Origin: Thiohalophilus sp.
GTDB taxonomy: Bacteria > Pseudomonadota > Gammaproteobacteria > UBA6429 > Thiohalophilaceae
Length of the DNA: 64,000 bases
Reading direction: 5' to 3'
Assembly (NCBI RefSeq): GCF_034522235.1
Contig: NZ_JAXHLN010000003.1
Span: forward strand, 744,001-808,000
The notes below the pieces were generated by a model, which ran no database searches, had not been told where the DNA came from, and saw only the letters and a list, made by a program, of their open reading frames with translations. Each line of letters opens with the position of its first letter. Position 1 is the stretch's first letter. Both the position numbers and the translations under genes were made by a program. Shown here piece by piece: positions 29,072 to 37,061 of the stretch.

Positions 29072-29655
29072 GGTACTGGCTTGTGTTGGCCACCGGCCTC
29101 TGGCTGGCCGGGTGTGCCGCGCCGCCGGCGGATCGCGGTCCGCCGCCAGACCGGGAGGCGCGTCAACAACAGCTCGACGCGCTCGACAGCTGGCGGGTAA
29201 AAGGCCGGGTGGCCATTATTAACGGCACCGAAGCCTGGCATCTGAACGTGATCTGGCGCCAGCAGGATGATGAATACCACATCGAGTTGTGGGGACCGTT
29301 CGGCAGCGGTCGGGTGCAACTGGAAGGCGATGCGCAAGGTGTCCGGCTGGTCGACTCCCACCGGCGGACCTATTACGCCCGCGATCCGGAAAGCCTGCTC
29401 TATGAACATACCGGGGTGAAGATGCCGGTAAGCGGCCTGCGCTACTGGATCCTGGGACTGACCGATCCGCAGCAGGATCAACAGCAGCCGCGCCGCGATG
29501 AGCGGGACCGCCTGGCCTCGGTGCAGCAGGGCAGCTGGTATGTCAACTTCCGGCGCTATACCCGGCTCGGGCAGGTGGTACTGCCGGATCGCCTCTGGGT
29601 GGATAAAGACGATCTGCAGGTCAAGCTGGTGGTGGATGACTGGCAGCTGCCATAA
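29068..29655 (+). CDS. lolB: Outer-membrane lipoprotein insertion factor LolB
   Basis: Accepts lipoproteins from LolA and inserts them into the outer membrane. The 195 residues have a lipobox LAGC with Cys16, then the LolB beta-barrel-like fold: DALDSWRVKGRVAI, the WRQQDDEYHIELWGPFGSG strand region and PVSGLRYWILG. Length and motifs match. It is translationally coupled to the TPR lipoprotein and followed 8 bases later by the Rieske-like gene. Confidence 0.94.
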   Translation: MRYWLVLATGLWLAGCAAPPADRGPPPDREARQQQLDALDSWRVKGRVAIINGTEAWHLNVIWRQQDDEYHIELWGPFGSGRVQLEGDAQGVRLVDSHRRTYYARDPESLLYEHTGVKMPVSGLRYWILGLTDPQQDQQQPRRDERDRLASVQQGSWYVNFRRYTRLGQVVLPDRLWVDKDDLQVKLVVDDWQLP

Positions 29656-29663
29656 TTCACCCG

Positions 29664-30230
29664 ATGACTTCTTCCGCGCGCCGCCTCTATCTTTCTGTTG
29701 CCGTCAAACTGCTGTTCCTCGCGGGACTCGGCGCCCTGGCGACGGTGCTGATCGCCAGTATCGGTGTCGGAGGCGGCGGTCAGCAGACAGCCGCGGATCC
29801 CTGGCGCCTCGAAGTGGACTGGTCGGCGATTGCCCCGGGCGAGTATCAGGCCGTTGAGTGGCCCTCCGGGAAGCGGGTCTGGATCTATCGCCGGCGGCCC
29901 GGGACGATCGCGCAACTGGCGGCGCGGGCGCCGGGTGAGTTGCGGGATCCCGATTCCCGGCGCAGCCGTCAGCCGGCGGATCTCAATCCCGCCTGGCGCT
30001 CGCGCCATCCCGAAGTGTTTGTCTTTTTGCCCTACGAGAGCCGGCGCGGCTGCCGGGTGCGGCTGGACGCCCTCCGACGGCAATGGGTCGATCCCTGCCA
30101 TGGGGCGCGTTTCGATCTGGCCGGGCGCCTGTTGCGGGAGACGGGCGTGGCCGACCAGCAGAACCTGCGCGTGCCCGATTACGAACTGATTGGGCCGCAG
30201 CGGCTGCGCCTGTTGCCACCGGGAGCCTGA
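29664..30230 (+). CDS. Membrane-anchored Rieske-like protein lacking full cluster ligands
   Basis: A 188-residue protein with one N-terminal membrane helix (about 8-34) and a periplasmic domain. The segment GCRVRLDALRRQWVDPCHGA followed by RFDLAGRLL resembles the second half of a Rieske [2Fe-2S] site (CPCHGSxFDxxGR), but only C130, C145 and H146 are visible; the C-x-H of the first ligand loop is missing, so a normal Rieske cluster seems unlikely. It lies between lolB and ispE, 2 bases before the ispE start. Relationship to Rieske proteins is my inference from the motif. Confidence 0.6.
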   Translation: MTSSARRLYLSVAVKLLFLAGLGALATVLIASIGVGGGGQQTAADPWRLEVDWSAIAPGEYQAVEWPSGKRVWIYRRRPGTIAQLAARAPGELRDPDSRRSRQPADLNPAWRSRHPEVFVFLPYESRRGCRVRLDALRRQWVDPCHGARFDLAGRLLRETGVADQQNLRVPDYELIGPQRLRLLPPGA

Positions 30231-30232
30231 GC

Positions 30233-31093
30233 ATGCGCGGATCCGCATTGACCGATCCTGGGTGGTGGCCGGCCCCGGCCAAGCTGAACCTGTTTTTGCA
30301 TATCACCGGCCGCCGGGATGACGGCTATCATCTGTTGCAGACGGTCTTCCAGTTGCTCGATTACGGCGACCGGCTGGCATTTTCCCTGCGTGATGACGGG
30401 GCGATCCATCGGGTGACGGAGCTGGCGGGTGTGCCGGCCGGGCAGGATCTGGTGGTGCGTGCGGCGCGCCTCTTGCAGGAGGCCGGCGGCGTCGAGACTG
30501 GCGTGGATATCCGTGTCGATAAGCGCCTGCCGATGGGCGGGGGGCTGGGCGGCGGCAGCTCCAACGCCGCCACCACGCTGGTGGCGCTCAACCACCTGTG
30601 GGCTACCCGGCTGGGGGAGGACGAACTGGCGGAACTGGGCGCGCAACTGGGGGCCGACGTGCCGGTCTTCGTGCGCGGCCACAGCGCCTGGGCCGAGGGT
30701 GTCGGCGAGCAATTGCAGTCGCTGGATCTGCCAAAGCGCTGGTATCTGGTATTGATTCCGCCGGTAACTGTCTCAACAGCGGCGATTTTCTCTGATTCGC
30801 ATTTGCGGCGGGATTGCCCACCCATTACAATACGCGACTTTCTGGCCGCGCCCGAAAGTCCGCAATGGGGCAACGTCTGTGAAGCGCCGGTCCGCGCCCG
30901 CTACCCTGAAGTAGCCGCGGCTCTGGAGGCGCTCGACGCCCTGGCTCCGGCCCGCCTGACCGGCACCGGCGCCTGCGTCTTCGCGGCATTCGAAAGCGAG
31001 GCGGCCGCCAACGCCGCCTGGCAGCAACTGGCCAAAAACTGGCAGGGATTCGTGGCCCGGGGCGTCAACGAATCACCTTTAATACAGTACTGA
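30233..31093 (+). CDS. ispE: 4-diphosphocytidyl-2-C-methyl-D-erythritol kinase
   Basis: GHMP-family kinase of the MEP isoprenoid pathway. From ATG 30233 it has 286 residues with PAKLNLFLHITGRRDDGYH at the N-terminus, the ATP loop PMGGGLGGGSSNAATTL near 100-116, GADVPVF (catalytic Asp) and the C-terminal LTGTGACVFA glycine motif. The TGA stop at 31091 is also the first base triplet of a seven-unit heptamer array. Confidence 0.96.
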   Translation: MRGSALTDPGWWPAPAKLNLFLHITGRRDDGYHLLQTVFQLLDYGDRLAFSLRDDGAIHRVTELAGVPAGQDLVVRAARLLQEAGGVETGVDIRVDKRLPMGGGLGGGSSNAATTLVALNHLWATRLGEDELAELGAQLGADVPVFVRGHSAWAEGVGEQLQSLDLPKRWYLVLIPPVTVSTAAIFSDSHLRRDCPPITIRDFLAAPESPQWGNVCEAPVRARYPEVAAALEALDALAPARLTGTGACVFAAFESEAAANAAWQQLAKNWQGFVARGVNESPLIQY

Positions 31094-31139
31094 GTGCTAA
31101 GTTCTTAGTACTTGGTACTTGGTACTTAGGACTGAGAAC
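31091..31139. repeat. Heptamer array between ispE and tRNA-Gln
   Basis: Seven units in exact 7-base register: TGAGTGC, TAAGTTC, TTAGTAC, TTGGTAC, TTGGTAC, TTAGGAC, TGAGAAC. It begins with the ispE stop codon and ends 7 bases before tRNA-Gln. The complementary family appears at 39751-39785. Confidence 0.88.
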
Positions 31140-31146
31140 TATTATT

Positions 31147-31221
31147 TGGGGTGTAGCCAAGCGGTAAGGCACTGGATTTTGATTCCAGCATGCGCAGGTT
31201 CGAATCCTGCCACCCCAGCCA
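31147..31221 (+). tRNA. tRNA-Gln (anticodon TTG)
   Basis: Full cloverleaf by eye: acceptor TGGGGTG / CACCCCA, D-loop AGCCAAGCGGTAAGGC, anticodon loop TTTTGAT giving TTG, T-arm GCAGGTTCGAATCCTGC and encoded CCA. It sits between ispE and prs, as in many gammaproteobacteria. Together with gatCAB, glutaminylation route cannot be decided here. Confidence 0.97.
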
Positions 31222-31779
31222 TAAATGTGAGCAAGGCTGATCGACAGCGTCCGGTATTGAACTAACGACGCTGAGGCGAGGCAGGATGAGAACCGTAAAA
31301 GGTTCGACAAATTTGTCCGGAACAAATTTGAACCGGGGAGCACAGCGACACGGGCCCCGAAGGGGCGAGGCGCAGGGAAGCGCCGAGTAATCCTGCCACC
31401 CCAGCCATAAATGTGAGCAAGGCTGATCGACAGCGTCCGGTATTGAACTAACGACGCTGAGGCGAGGCAGGATGAGAACCGTAAAAGGTTCGACAAATTT
31501 GTCCGGAACAAATTTGAACCGGGGAGCACAGCGACACGGGCCCCGAAGGGGCGAGGCGCAGGGAAGCGCCGAGTAATCCTGCCACCCCAGCCATAAATGT
31601 GAGCAAGGCTGATCGACAGCGTCCGGTATTGAACTAACGACGCTGAGGCGAGGCAGGATGAGAACCGTAAAAGGTTCGACAAATTTGTCCGGAACAAATT
31701 TGAACCGGGGAGCACAGCGACACGGGCCCCGAAGGGGCGAGGCGCAGGGAAGCGCCGAGTAATCCTGCCACCCCAGCCA
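31222..31779 (+). repeat. Three 186-bp tandem repeats, each ending in the tRNA-Gln 3' end
   Basis: Three essentially identical 186-bp units (ends at 31407, 31593, 31779). Each begins TAAATGTGAGCAAGG, contains GGCAGGAT, AGGTTCGA and the palindrome CAAATTTGTCC...AACAAATTTG, and ends with the last 19 bases of the tRNA-Gln gene including CCA (AATCCTGCCACCCCAGCCA). Thus the original 3' end is at 31221 and three copies follow. GGCAGGAT inside the unit could pair with ATCCTGCC at its end. Minus-strand frames across the array are by-products of the 186 = 3 x 62 period. Confidence 0.95.
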
Positions 31780-31898
31780 TTAATTTTGCGATGGTCGGTT
31801 AACAAGTGAGATCATCGCAAGGCGATAACGGGTCAAGACAAGGCAGGATAAGCGTTCTGCAGGGTTCACATGTTTTTCAAGCTGCCACGCCAGGCGAA
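31780..31898. other. Leader of prs with a diverged fourth repeat unit
   Basis: The sequence AAGTGAGATCATCGCAAGGCGATAAC followed by AAGGCAGGATAAGCGTTCTGCAGGGTTCAC follows the outline of the 186-bp unit (GTGAGCAAGGC..., GGCAGGATGAG..., AGGTTC) but is strongly diverged and shorter. The prs promoter is presumably here; none assigned. Confidence 0.4.
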
Positions 31899-32897
31899 AT
31901 GATGCTAAACAATCGACCAGAACTGGATCTCCCCGGGAACCGTGCCGCCGAGCGCAGCATGATGATCTTCGCGGGCAATGCCAACCCGCAACTGGCGCAG
32001 GACATTACCGCGCGTCTGAGCATGCCGCTGGGCAAGGCGCTGGTGGGCAAGTTCAGCGACGACGAGGTCATGGTGGAGATCATGGAAAATGTCCGCGGCA
32101 AGGACATTTTCATCGTCCAGCCCACCTGCCGTCCGTCGAACGACAATTTGATGGAACTGCTGGTCATGGTCGATGCGCTGCGCCGTTCCTCGGCCGCGCG
32201 TATCACTGCCGTGATTCCGTACTTCGGTTACGCGCGCCAGGATCGCCGGCCGCGTTCGGCGCGGGTGCCGATCACCGCCAAGGTGGTGGCTGACATGATC
32301 AGCGCGGCCGGGACCGACCGGGTACTGACCGTGGATCTGCATGCCGATCAGATCCAGGGCTTTTTCAACATCCCGGTGGACAATGTCTATGCCTCGCCGA
32401 TTTTGCTGGGCGATGTCTGGCGTCAGAAGTATCCGAATCTGATGGTGGTCTCGCCCGATGTGGGCGGCGTGGTTCGCGCCCGGGCCCTGGCCAAGCGACT
32501 GGACGACGCGGACCTGGCGATTATCGACAAGCGCCGGCCGCGCGCCAACGAAGCGCGGGTGATGAACATTATCGGCGATGTGCGGGATCGCACCTGCATC
32601 ATTGTCGACGATCTGGTGGATACCGCCGGCACGCTGTGCAAGGCGGCCAACGCGCTCAAGGAACACGGGGCACGCAAGGTGGTCGCGTACTGCACCCACC
32701 CGGTATTGTCCGGCCCGGCGGTGGATAACATTACTCACTCGGCGCTGGACGAGCTGGTGGTGACCGACACCATTCCGTTGTCGCCCGCCGCCAGCAAGTG
32801 TCCGAATGTTCGGCAGCTGAGTATCGCCGAGTTGCTGGCGGAGACCATCCGTCGTATCAGCAGCGAAGAATCGGTCAGCAGTCTGTTTGTCGACTGA
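31899..32897 (+). CDS. prs: Ribose-phosphate pyrophosphokinase
   Basis: Makes PRPP from ribose 5-phosphate and ATP for nucleotide, His and Trp synthesis. The conserved protein begins [20 protein letters not shown]; ATGs at 31899, 31902 and 31959 are all possible, the last giving about 312 residues as in E. coli, the first adding about 20. Visible are the metal/ATP site [13 protein letters not shown] and the PRPP loop [14 protein letters not shown] near 220 (of the short form). Followed 97 bases later by rplY, a common arrangement. Confidence 0.95.
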   Translation: MMLNNRPELDLPGNRAAERSMMIFAGNANPQLAQDITARLSMPLGKALVGKFSDDEVMVEIMENVRGKDIFIVQPTCRPSNDNLMELLVMVDALRRSSAARITAVIPYFGYARQDRRPRSARVPITAKVVADMISAAGTDRVLTVDLHADQIQGFFNIPVDNVYASPILLGDVWRQKYPNLMVVSPDVGGVVRARALAKRLDDADLAIIDKRRPRANEARVMNIIGDVRDRTCIIVDDLVDTAGTLCKAANALKEHGARKVVAYCTHPVLSGPAVDNITHSALDELVVTDTIPLSPAASKCPNVRQLSIAELLAETIRRISSEESVSSLFVD

Positions 32898-32994
32898 CTG
32901 CTGACGATCCCGCCTTTTTACCGGCGGGCAACGCCGTCTCTGGTCGCGGGGACGGCATCGCGCATTTTGCGCACTATGTAACAGGAGATTCACC

Positions 32995-33648
32995 ATGAGT
33001 GATTTTGTATTGCAAGCAGAACCCCGCAGCGATCAGGGCAAAGGTGCGAGCCGCCGCCTGCGTCGCACGGGCCGAGTACCGGCCGTCATGTACGGCGCCG
33101 GCAAGGACCCGGTGATGTTGGCACTGGATCATGACGACCTGGTCAACTCGTTAAAGAATGAAGCGTTCTTCTCCTCGATCCTGACCATCGAGCTGGGTAA
33201 GGACAAAGATCAGGCCATTATCAAGGACCTGCAGCGTCATCCCGGCAAGCCCTATATCCTGCATATGGATCTGCAACGCGTCAGCGCCAACGAAGCGATT
33301 CGTGTGCAAGTGCCGTTGCACTTTATGAATGAAGAGAAGTGCCCGGGCGTCAAGGAAGGCGGGGTAATTACCCATAACATTACCGATGTGGAAGTGTCCT
33401 GTCTGCCCAGGAACCTGCCCGAGTACATCGAACTGGATCTGGGTAACCTGGATTTGGAAGATACCGTTCATCTGACCGATCTCAAACTGCCGGAAGGCGT
33501 TGAATTGGTGGAACTGATGCACGGTGAAGAGCATGACCAGCCGGTTGTGGGTATTCATCTGCCGCGCGCTGCCAAGGAAGAGGAAGAAGAAGGTGGTGAA
33601 GAGGGCGGCGAAGAAGCCACTGAAGCCACCGGCGGCGAAGAAAGCTAA
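32995..33648 (+). CDS. rplY: 50S ribosomal protein L25, long (CTC) form
   Basis: 5S-rRNA-binding ribosomal protein. The 217-residue length indicates the Ctc-type with an N-terminal L25 domain (about 1-95: AEPRSDQGKGASRRLRRTGR, VPAVMYG) plus a C-terminal beta domain, and a Glu/Gly-rich acidic tail. Preceded by ACAGGAGATTCACC at a good Shine-Dalgarno distance. Downstream of prs and upstream of pth, a conserved gammaproteobacterial set. Confidence 0.96.
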   Translation: MSDFVLQAEPRSDQGKGASRRLRRTGRVPAVMYGAGKDPVMLALDHDDLVNSLKNEAFFSSILTIELGKDKDQAIIKDLQRHPGKPYILHMDLQRVSANEAIRVQVPLHFMNEEKCPGVKEGGVITHNITDVEVSCLPRNLPEYIELDLGNLDLEDTVHLTDLKLPEGVELVELMHGEEHDQPVVGIHLPRAAKEEEEEGGEEGGEEATEATGGEES

Positions 33649-33686
33649 CTCTTTTTCTTCGCATCAACGGACTCTGGTAACCGGCG

Positions 33687-34265
33687 TTGTCTGCACGTGT
33701 GCAACTGATTGTTGGCCTGGGAAATCCCGGGCCCGAATATGAGGGCACACCGCACAACGCCGGTTTCTGGTTTGTGGACGCGGTCGCCCGCCAGCATCAC
33801 GCCATTTTCAAACCCGAAAAAAAATTTCATGGCGAGGTCGCCAGGTTCAGCCATGCCGGTCAGGATGTCTGGTTGCTGAAACCGGTGACCTACATGAATC
33901 TCAGCGGTCAGGCCGTACAGGCCCTGGCCCGTTTTTTCAAAATCGGCACAGAGAATATCCTTGTTGTTCACGATGACCTGGATCTGCCACCCGGGACGGC
34001 CCGACTCAAACAGGGCGGCGGCCACGGCGGCCATAACGGCCTGCGCGACATTATCAGCAAGATGGGGGGCAACGGCTTTCAGCGTCTGCGCATCGGCATC
34101 GGCCATCCCGGTGATAAAAGCCGGGTCACTGGCCATGTACTGAAAAAGGCCGGCAAGGACGATAAGATCGCCATCGAGAACGCCATCGACGCGGCCCTGA
34201 AAGTCCTGCCGGAAGTGCTCGACGGCGAACTGCCCAAAGCGATGAACGAACTTCATCGAAGCTAG
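33687..34265 (+). CDS. pth: Peptidyl-tRNA hydrolase
   Basis: Releases peptides from prematurely dropped peptidyl-tRNA. The frame from TTG 33687 encodes MSARVQLIVGLGNPGPEYEG, 192 residues; GTG at 33699 is an alternative start. The catalytic His is in TPHNAGFWFVD, the Asp in VVHDDLDLPPGTARLKQGGG, and the NGLRDI motif follows. Neither start has a strong Shine-Dalgarno, so translation may be coupled to rplY. Confidence 0.95.
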   Translation: MSARVQLIVGLGNPGPEYEGTPHNAGFWFVDAVARQHHAIFKPEKKFHGEVARFSHAGQDVWLLKPVTYMNLSGQAVQALARFFKIGTENILVVHDDLDLPPGTARLKQGGGHGGHNGLRDIISKMGGNGFQRLRIGIGHPGDKSRVTGHVLKKAGKDDKIAIENAIDAALKVLPEVLDGELPKAMNELHRS

Positions 34266-34268
34266 AAA

Positions 34269-34427
34269 ACCCAACGCAAAGGCGCAGGGAGACAATGTTG
34301 AATGTTGAATGTTGAATGTTGAATGTTGAATGTTGAATTTTAAATTATGAATTAAGGTCACGGGCTTTAATTCATAATTCAAAACTTAAAATTCAAAATT
34401 GGTTCATGCCTTTGCGCCTCTGCGTTA
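34269..34427. repeat. Nested palindromic element with AATGTTG heptamers
   Basis: Six perfect AATGTTG units at 34294-34335, continuing into an AT-rich inverted repeat (AAATTATGAATTAA / TTTAATTCATAATTC) and enclosed by the pair ACGCAAAGGCGCAGGGAG (34275) and CTTTGCGCCTCTGCGTT (34409). The whole fills the pth-ychF gap. Outer arms of the same type recur at 24727 and 61110. Confidence 0.85.
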
Positions 34428-34454
34428 AATAATTTCATCAGAACAGGAACGAAT

Positions 34455-35546
34455 ATGGGATTCAAGTGCGGTATTGTCGGTCTGCCCAACGTCGGCAAGT
34501 CGACGTTGTTCAATGCGCTGACCAGGGCGGGAATTCAGGCGGAGAACTATCCGTTTTGCACTATCGATCCCAATGTGGGCGTCGTGCCGGTACCGGATCC
34601 GCGGCTGGATAAACTGGCGGAGATCGTCAAGCCGCAAAAAGTGCTGCCCACTACCATGGAGTTTGTTGATATCGCCGGCCTGGTGGAAGGCGCCTCCAAG
34701 GGGGAAGGGCTGGGCAACAAGTTTCTGGCCAATATTCGCGAGACCGATGCCATCGCGCATGTGGTGCGCTGTTTCGAGAACGATGATGTGGTGCACGTGG
34801 CCGGCAAGGTCGATCCGATCAACGATATCGAGATCATCAATACCGAACTGGCGCTGGCCGACATGGAGTCGGTGGAAAAGGCCCTGAACCGACTGGGCAA
34901 GATGGCCAAATCCGGCGACAAGGAAGCCAAAGCAAAAGTCGCGGTCCTCGAGAAAGTCAAAGCCGCGCTGGATGAGGGCAAGCCGGTTCGGGCGCTGGAT
35001 CTGGATGAGGAGCAAAAGAAACTGATCCGGGATCTGTTCCTGCTTAGCATCAAGCCCACCATGTATATCGCCAACGTCAACGACGACGGGTTCGAGAACA
35101 ATCCCCTGCTGGACAAGGTGCGCGAGCACGCGGCGGCCGAAGGGGCGCCCGTGGTGCCGGTTTGCGCCGCCATCGAGGCGGAGATCGCCGAACTGGATGA
35201 GGCCGAAATGGCCGACTTTCTGAGTGAAATGGGGCTGGAAGAGCCGGGCCTGAACCGGGTGATCCGCGCCGGTTATGAATTGCTGGGGCTGCAGAGCTAT
35301 TTTACCGCCGGCGAGAAAGAAGTCCGCGGCTGGACCGTCAGGGTCGGCGCCACCGCACCGCAGGCCGCCGGGGTGATCCATACCGATTTTCAGAAAGGTT
35401 TTATCCGCGCCGAAGTCACCAGCTACGAGGAGTTCGTCAAATACAACGGCGAGGCCGGCGCCAAGGAAGCCGGCCGGCTGCGCCTGGAAGGCAAGGAGTA
35501 CATCGTCCAGGACGGGGACGTGATGCACTTTCGCTTCAATGTCTGA
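34455..35546 (+). CDS. ychF: Redox-regulated ATPase YchF (Obg-family)
   Basis: TRAFAC P-loop ATPase associated with ribosomes and stress responses. The 363 residues start [20 protein letters not shown] (Walker A at 9-17), with the switch/G3-like [19 protein letters not shown], the helical insertion at about 130-180 and a C-terminal TGS domain (about 280-363). Length is exactly that of the family. It follows pth as in E. coli. Confidence 0.97.
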   Translation: MGFKCGIVGLPNVGKSTLFNALTRAGIQAENYPFCTIDPNVGVVPVPDPRLDKLAEIVKPQKVLPTTMEFVDIAGLVEGASKGEGLGNKFLANIRETDAIAHVVRCFENDDVVHVAGKVDPINDIEIINTELALADMESVEKALNRLGKMAKSGDKEAKAKVAVLEKVKAALDEGKPVRALDLDEEQKKLIRDLFLLSIKPTMYIANVNDDGFENNPLLDKVREHAAAEGAPVVPVCAAIEAEIAELDEAEMADFLSEMGLEEPGLNRVIRAGYELLGLQSYFTAGEKEVRGWTVRVGATAPQAAGVIHTDFQKGFIRAEVTSYEEFVKYNGEAGAKEAGRLRLEGKEYIVQDGDVMHFRFNV

Positions 35547-35613
35547 AGCTGGCAACTGACTGATTTTATTTGAAGATTTTGAGCCGAATGGCCCTCGGAC
35601 GAGCAAGGCTGGC

Positions 35614-35642
35614 TTGACATCCCGGCCACAAATGCCGACAAT
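35614..35642 (+). promoter_or_regulatory. Stable-RNA-type promoter upstream of the tRNA-Met locus
   Basis: A consensus -35 TTGACA (35614-35619), 17-bp spacer and -10-like GACAAT (35637-35642) followed by a GC-rich discriminator GCGCGGCTCCC, the pattern of stringently controlled rRNA/tRNA promoters. It lies 41 bp upstream of the truncated tRNA-Met. Confidence 0.6.
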
Positions 35643-35682
35643 GCGCGGCTCCCGTGGGCCCGTCCGGGCCGGCAAGATATAT

Positions 35683-35720
35683 GGCTACGTAGCTCAGCTG
35701 GTTAGAGCACATCACTCATA
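35683..35720 (+). pseudogene. Truncated elongator tRNA-Met gene
   Basis: GGCTACGTAGCTCAGCTGGT then TAGAGCACATCACTCATA matches the 5' half of elongator tRNA-Met through the CAT anticodon, then departs to unrelated sequence (AGGAACGGGTC...). The GGCTACG acceptor strand has no partner CGTAGCC nearby, so no tRNA can be made from it. Confidence 0.88.
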
Positions 35721-35832
35721 AGGAACGGGTCATCGCCGGAAGGAAGCAGAGAATCCAGTCGGACTGTTCTCTGACGGGGTCAATAATTTTTTGTTATAAT
35801 TGACCCGTTCACAAATTCCGAATTTGTAAAAA
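35721..35832. other. Insert between truncated and intact tRNA-Met
   Basis: A 112-bp segment starting AGGAACGGGTCA and ending TGACCCGTTCACAAATTC...; GAACGGGTCA (35722) and TGACCCGTTC (35802) are a perfect 10-bp inverted repeat. GACCCGTTCC occurs again at 36063. TATAAT at 35795-35800, about 30 bp before the intact tRNA, with CTGACG 18 bp further upstream, may serve as its promoter. Confidence 0.55.
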
Positions 35833-35909
35833 GGCAATGTAGCTCAGTTGGTTAGAGCACATCACTCATAATGATGGGGCCGGTGGTTCGAATCCACCCA
35901 TTGCCACCA
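35833..35909 (+). tRNA. tRNA-Met (anticodon CAT, elongator type)
   Basis: Complete 77-base gene: acceptor GGCAATG / CATTGCC, D-arm AGCTCAGTTGGTTAGAGC, anticodon stem-loop CATCACTCATAATGATG, T-arm GGTGGTTCGAATCCACC and encoded CCA. The body up to the variable loop equals the E. coli elongator Met tRNA; the acceptor stem differs from that of the truncated copy 150 bp upstream. Confidence 0.95.
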
Positions 35910-35927
35910 TATTCCCAAATCGCGATC

Positions 35928-35957
35928 TTTTCGGGCTGCCTGAAAACAGCCCGAAAA
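35928..35957. terminator. Hairpin downstream of tRNA-Met
   Basis: Perfect 11-bp stem TTTTCGGGCTG / CAGCCCGAAAA with an 8-base loop, 18 bases after the tRNA. No T-run follows on the plus strand beyond the stem itself, so terminator function is likely but not certain. Confidence 0.5.
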
Positions 35958-35963
35958 TGCGTC

Positions 35964-36026
35964 GTGACCATCTCGTGACCATCTCGTGACCATCTCGTGA
36001 CCATCTCGTGACCATCTCGTGACCAT
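35964..36026. repeat. GTGACCATCTC tandem repeat (period 11)
   Basis: Five perfect 11-bp units plus a partial sixth (GTGACCAT). It lies right after the tRNA-Met hairpin. The remaining DNA to 36132 contains no gene I can see. Confidence 0.95.
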
Positions 36027-36132
36027 GCCAAATATGCTAAGTTGCTTTTAACGTAAGATATGACCCGTTCCCTGCTCCAATAAAGATATATAGCCTCCTC
36101 AAAACCCGGGGCGATTCACGCTTGGCTCGGCT

Positions 36133-36651
36133 TTAAATCTGTTTGAGGACAGATATCGGGGCGAACAACCGCATAGGGTTGTCGGTGAAAGGCGAAAATA
36201 AATCGAAATGGTTGTAGAAATTCAGAGCGTCCTCATCGAGGACATCGATAATGACGCCGACAGCGTTGAGCCCGGTCGTGGTGATATCCACGGATTTCCT
36301 GAGTGCTGTGATAAGGGTCTTTTCGCCCAATCCCTGACCGGAATATTTCTGATCAACAGCGAGCCGGGCAAGCAGGATCACAGGAACGGGGTAGTTGGGG
36401 AGTTTTTTGTCGAAAGGAATCACTTCAGGCTTAACAGCGGAAGGGGTCAGGGTGTAATAAGCGGCTATCGGGGCTTTGCCGGAGGGTTTATTTTGTTGGA
36501 CGGTCAGTACCCATGTATTGCTGACGCCAAGTTTCATATTTTTGGCGGCATACCGGCTGATAAAATCGTCAAGGGTTGCTTTGCCGCAGGAAAATCCCTT
36601 GACGTTGTGGAGCTTCGAGTCGAGTGGGGTGAAAGACTCGGCGAAGCTCAA
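36133..36651 (-). CDS. GNAT-family acetyltransferase toxin (TacT/AtaT-like)
   Basis: A 172-residue acetyltransferase of the kind that acetylates the amino group of aminoacyl-tRNA. The acetyl-CoA pyrophosphate loop is DQKYSGQGLGEKTL near 95-108 and the conserved Tyr lies in LNFYNHFDLF near 145; the N-terminus (HNVKGFSCGKATLDDFI) is the family start. It overlaps the upstream DUF1778 antitoxin gene by 4 bases. Target tRNA cannot be predicted from sequence. Confidence 0.9.
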   Translation of the reverse strand: MSFAESFTPLDSKLHNVKGFSCGKATLDDFISRYAAKNMKLGVSNTWVLTVQQNKPSGKAPIAAYYTLTPSAVKPEVIPFDKKLPNYPVPVILLARLAVDQKYSGQGLGEKTLITALRKSVDITTTGLNAVGVIIDVLDEDALNFYNHFDLFSPFTDNPMRLFAPISVLKQI

Positions 36652-36935
36652 TTGTACCCCTCGTCATCCAGTCGTTTGGCTGCTTGCATGATACGGGTGC
36701 TGGGGCGTTGCTCGGTCTCGTTGCAGATCGCCATGAAGCGGTCAAAATCCGTATTGGGTATCGTCATGACAGAGTGCTGTTCCAGTGTCTTCGGGGCGTT
36801 TTCCCGGATCAGGCTGACGATATAATCTGTCATTGAGGCATAACCGGAGACAGCGGTAGCCCGTTCGGCGAGGGTCTTTAATTCAGCCTCGACGCGCATT
36901 TCAATACGCTCGGTTCTTTCATGTGCCATTGGCAT
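36648..36935 (-). CDS. DUF1778 (RHH) antitoxin
   Basis: Start at ATG 36935 (MPMAHERTERIEMRVEAELK), about 95 residues: an N-terminal ribbon-helix-helix (RIEMRVEAELKTLAERAT, then SMTDYIVSLI) and a C-terminal toxin-neutralising tail. Partner of the GNAT toxin immediately downstream. A perfect inverted repeat upstream is the likely operator. Confidence 0.9.
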   Translation of the reverse strand: MPMAHERTERIEMRVEAELKTLAERATAVSGYASMTDYIVSLIRENAPKTLEQHSVMTIPNTDFDRFMAICNETEQRPSTRIMQAAKRLDDEGYN

Positions 36936-36959
36936 AGACTCTAAATCATTAAGGTTAGT

Positions 36960-36978
36960 GTACGGCAATCTGCCGTAC
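36960..36978. promoter_or_regulatory. Probable operator of the GNAT/DUF1778 module
   Basis: Perfect inverted repeat GTACGGCA-atc-TGCCGTAC, 25 bp upstream of the antitoxin start codon, where RHH antitoxins bind to autoregulate. Confidence 0.6.
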
Positions 36979-37061
36979 AAGAAATTATAGGGCCTGCGCC
37001 AGGGAAGTCAAGAATTAGCGGCCCTGAGAATGCAACACAGAATATGTGTGATTATTTTCGA

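Noticed and set aside
31222-31779. CRISPR array
   Set aside because: The repeats are 186 bp, contiguous and without unique spacers, and no cas genes are present.
31065-31805. 246-codon minus-strand frame with a threefold repeated peptide
   Set aside because: The peptide repeat (IYGWGGRITRRFPAPR...) is only the translation of the 186-bp DNA repeat antisense to the tRNA end; 186 is divisible by three so the frame stays open.
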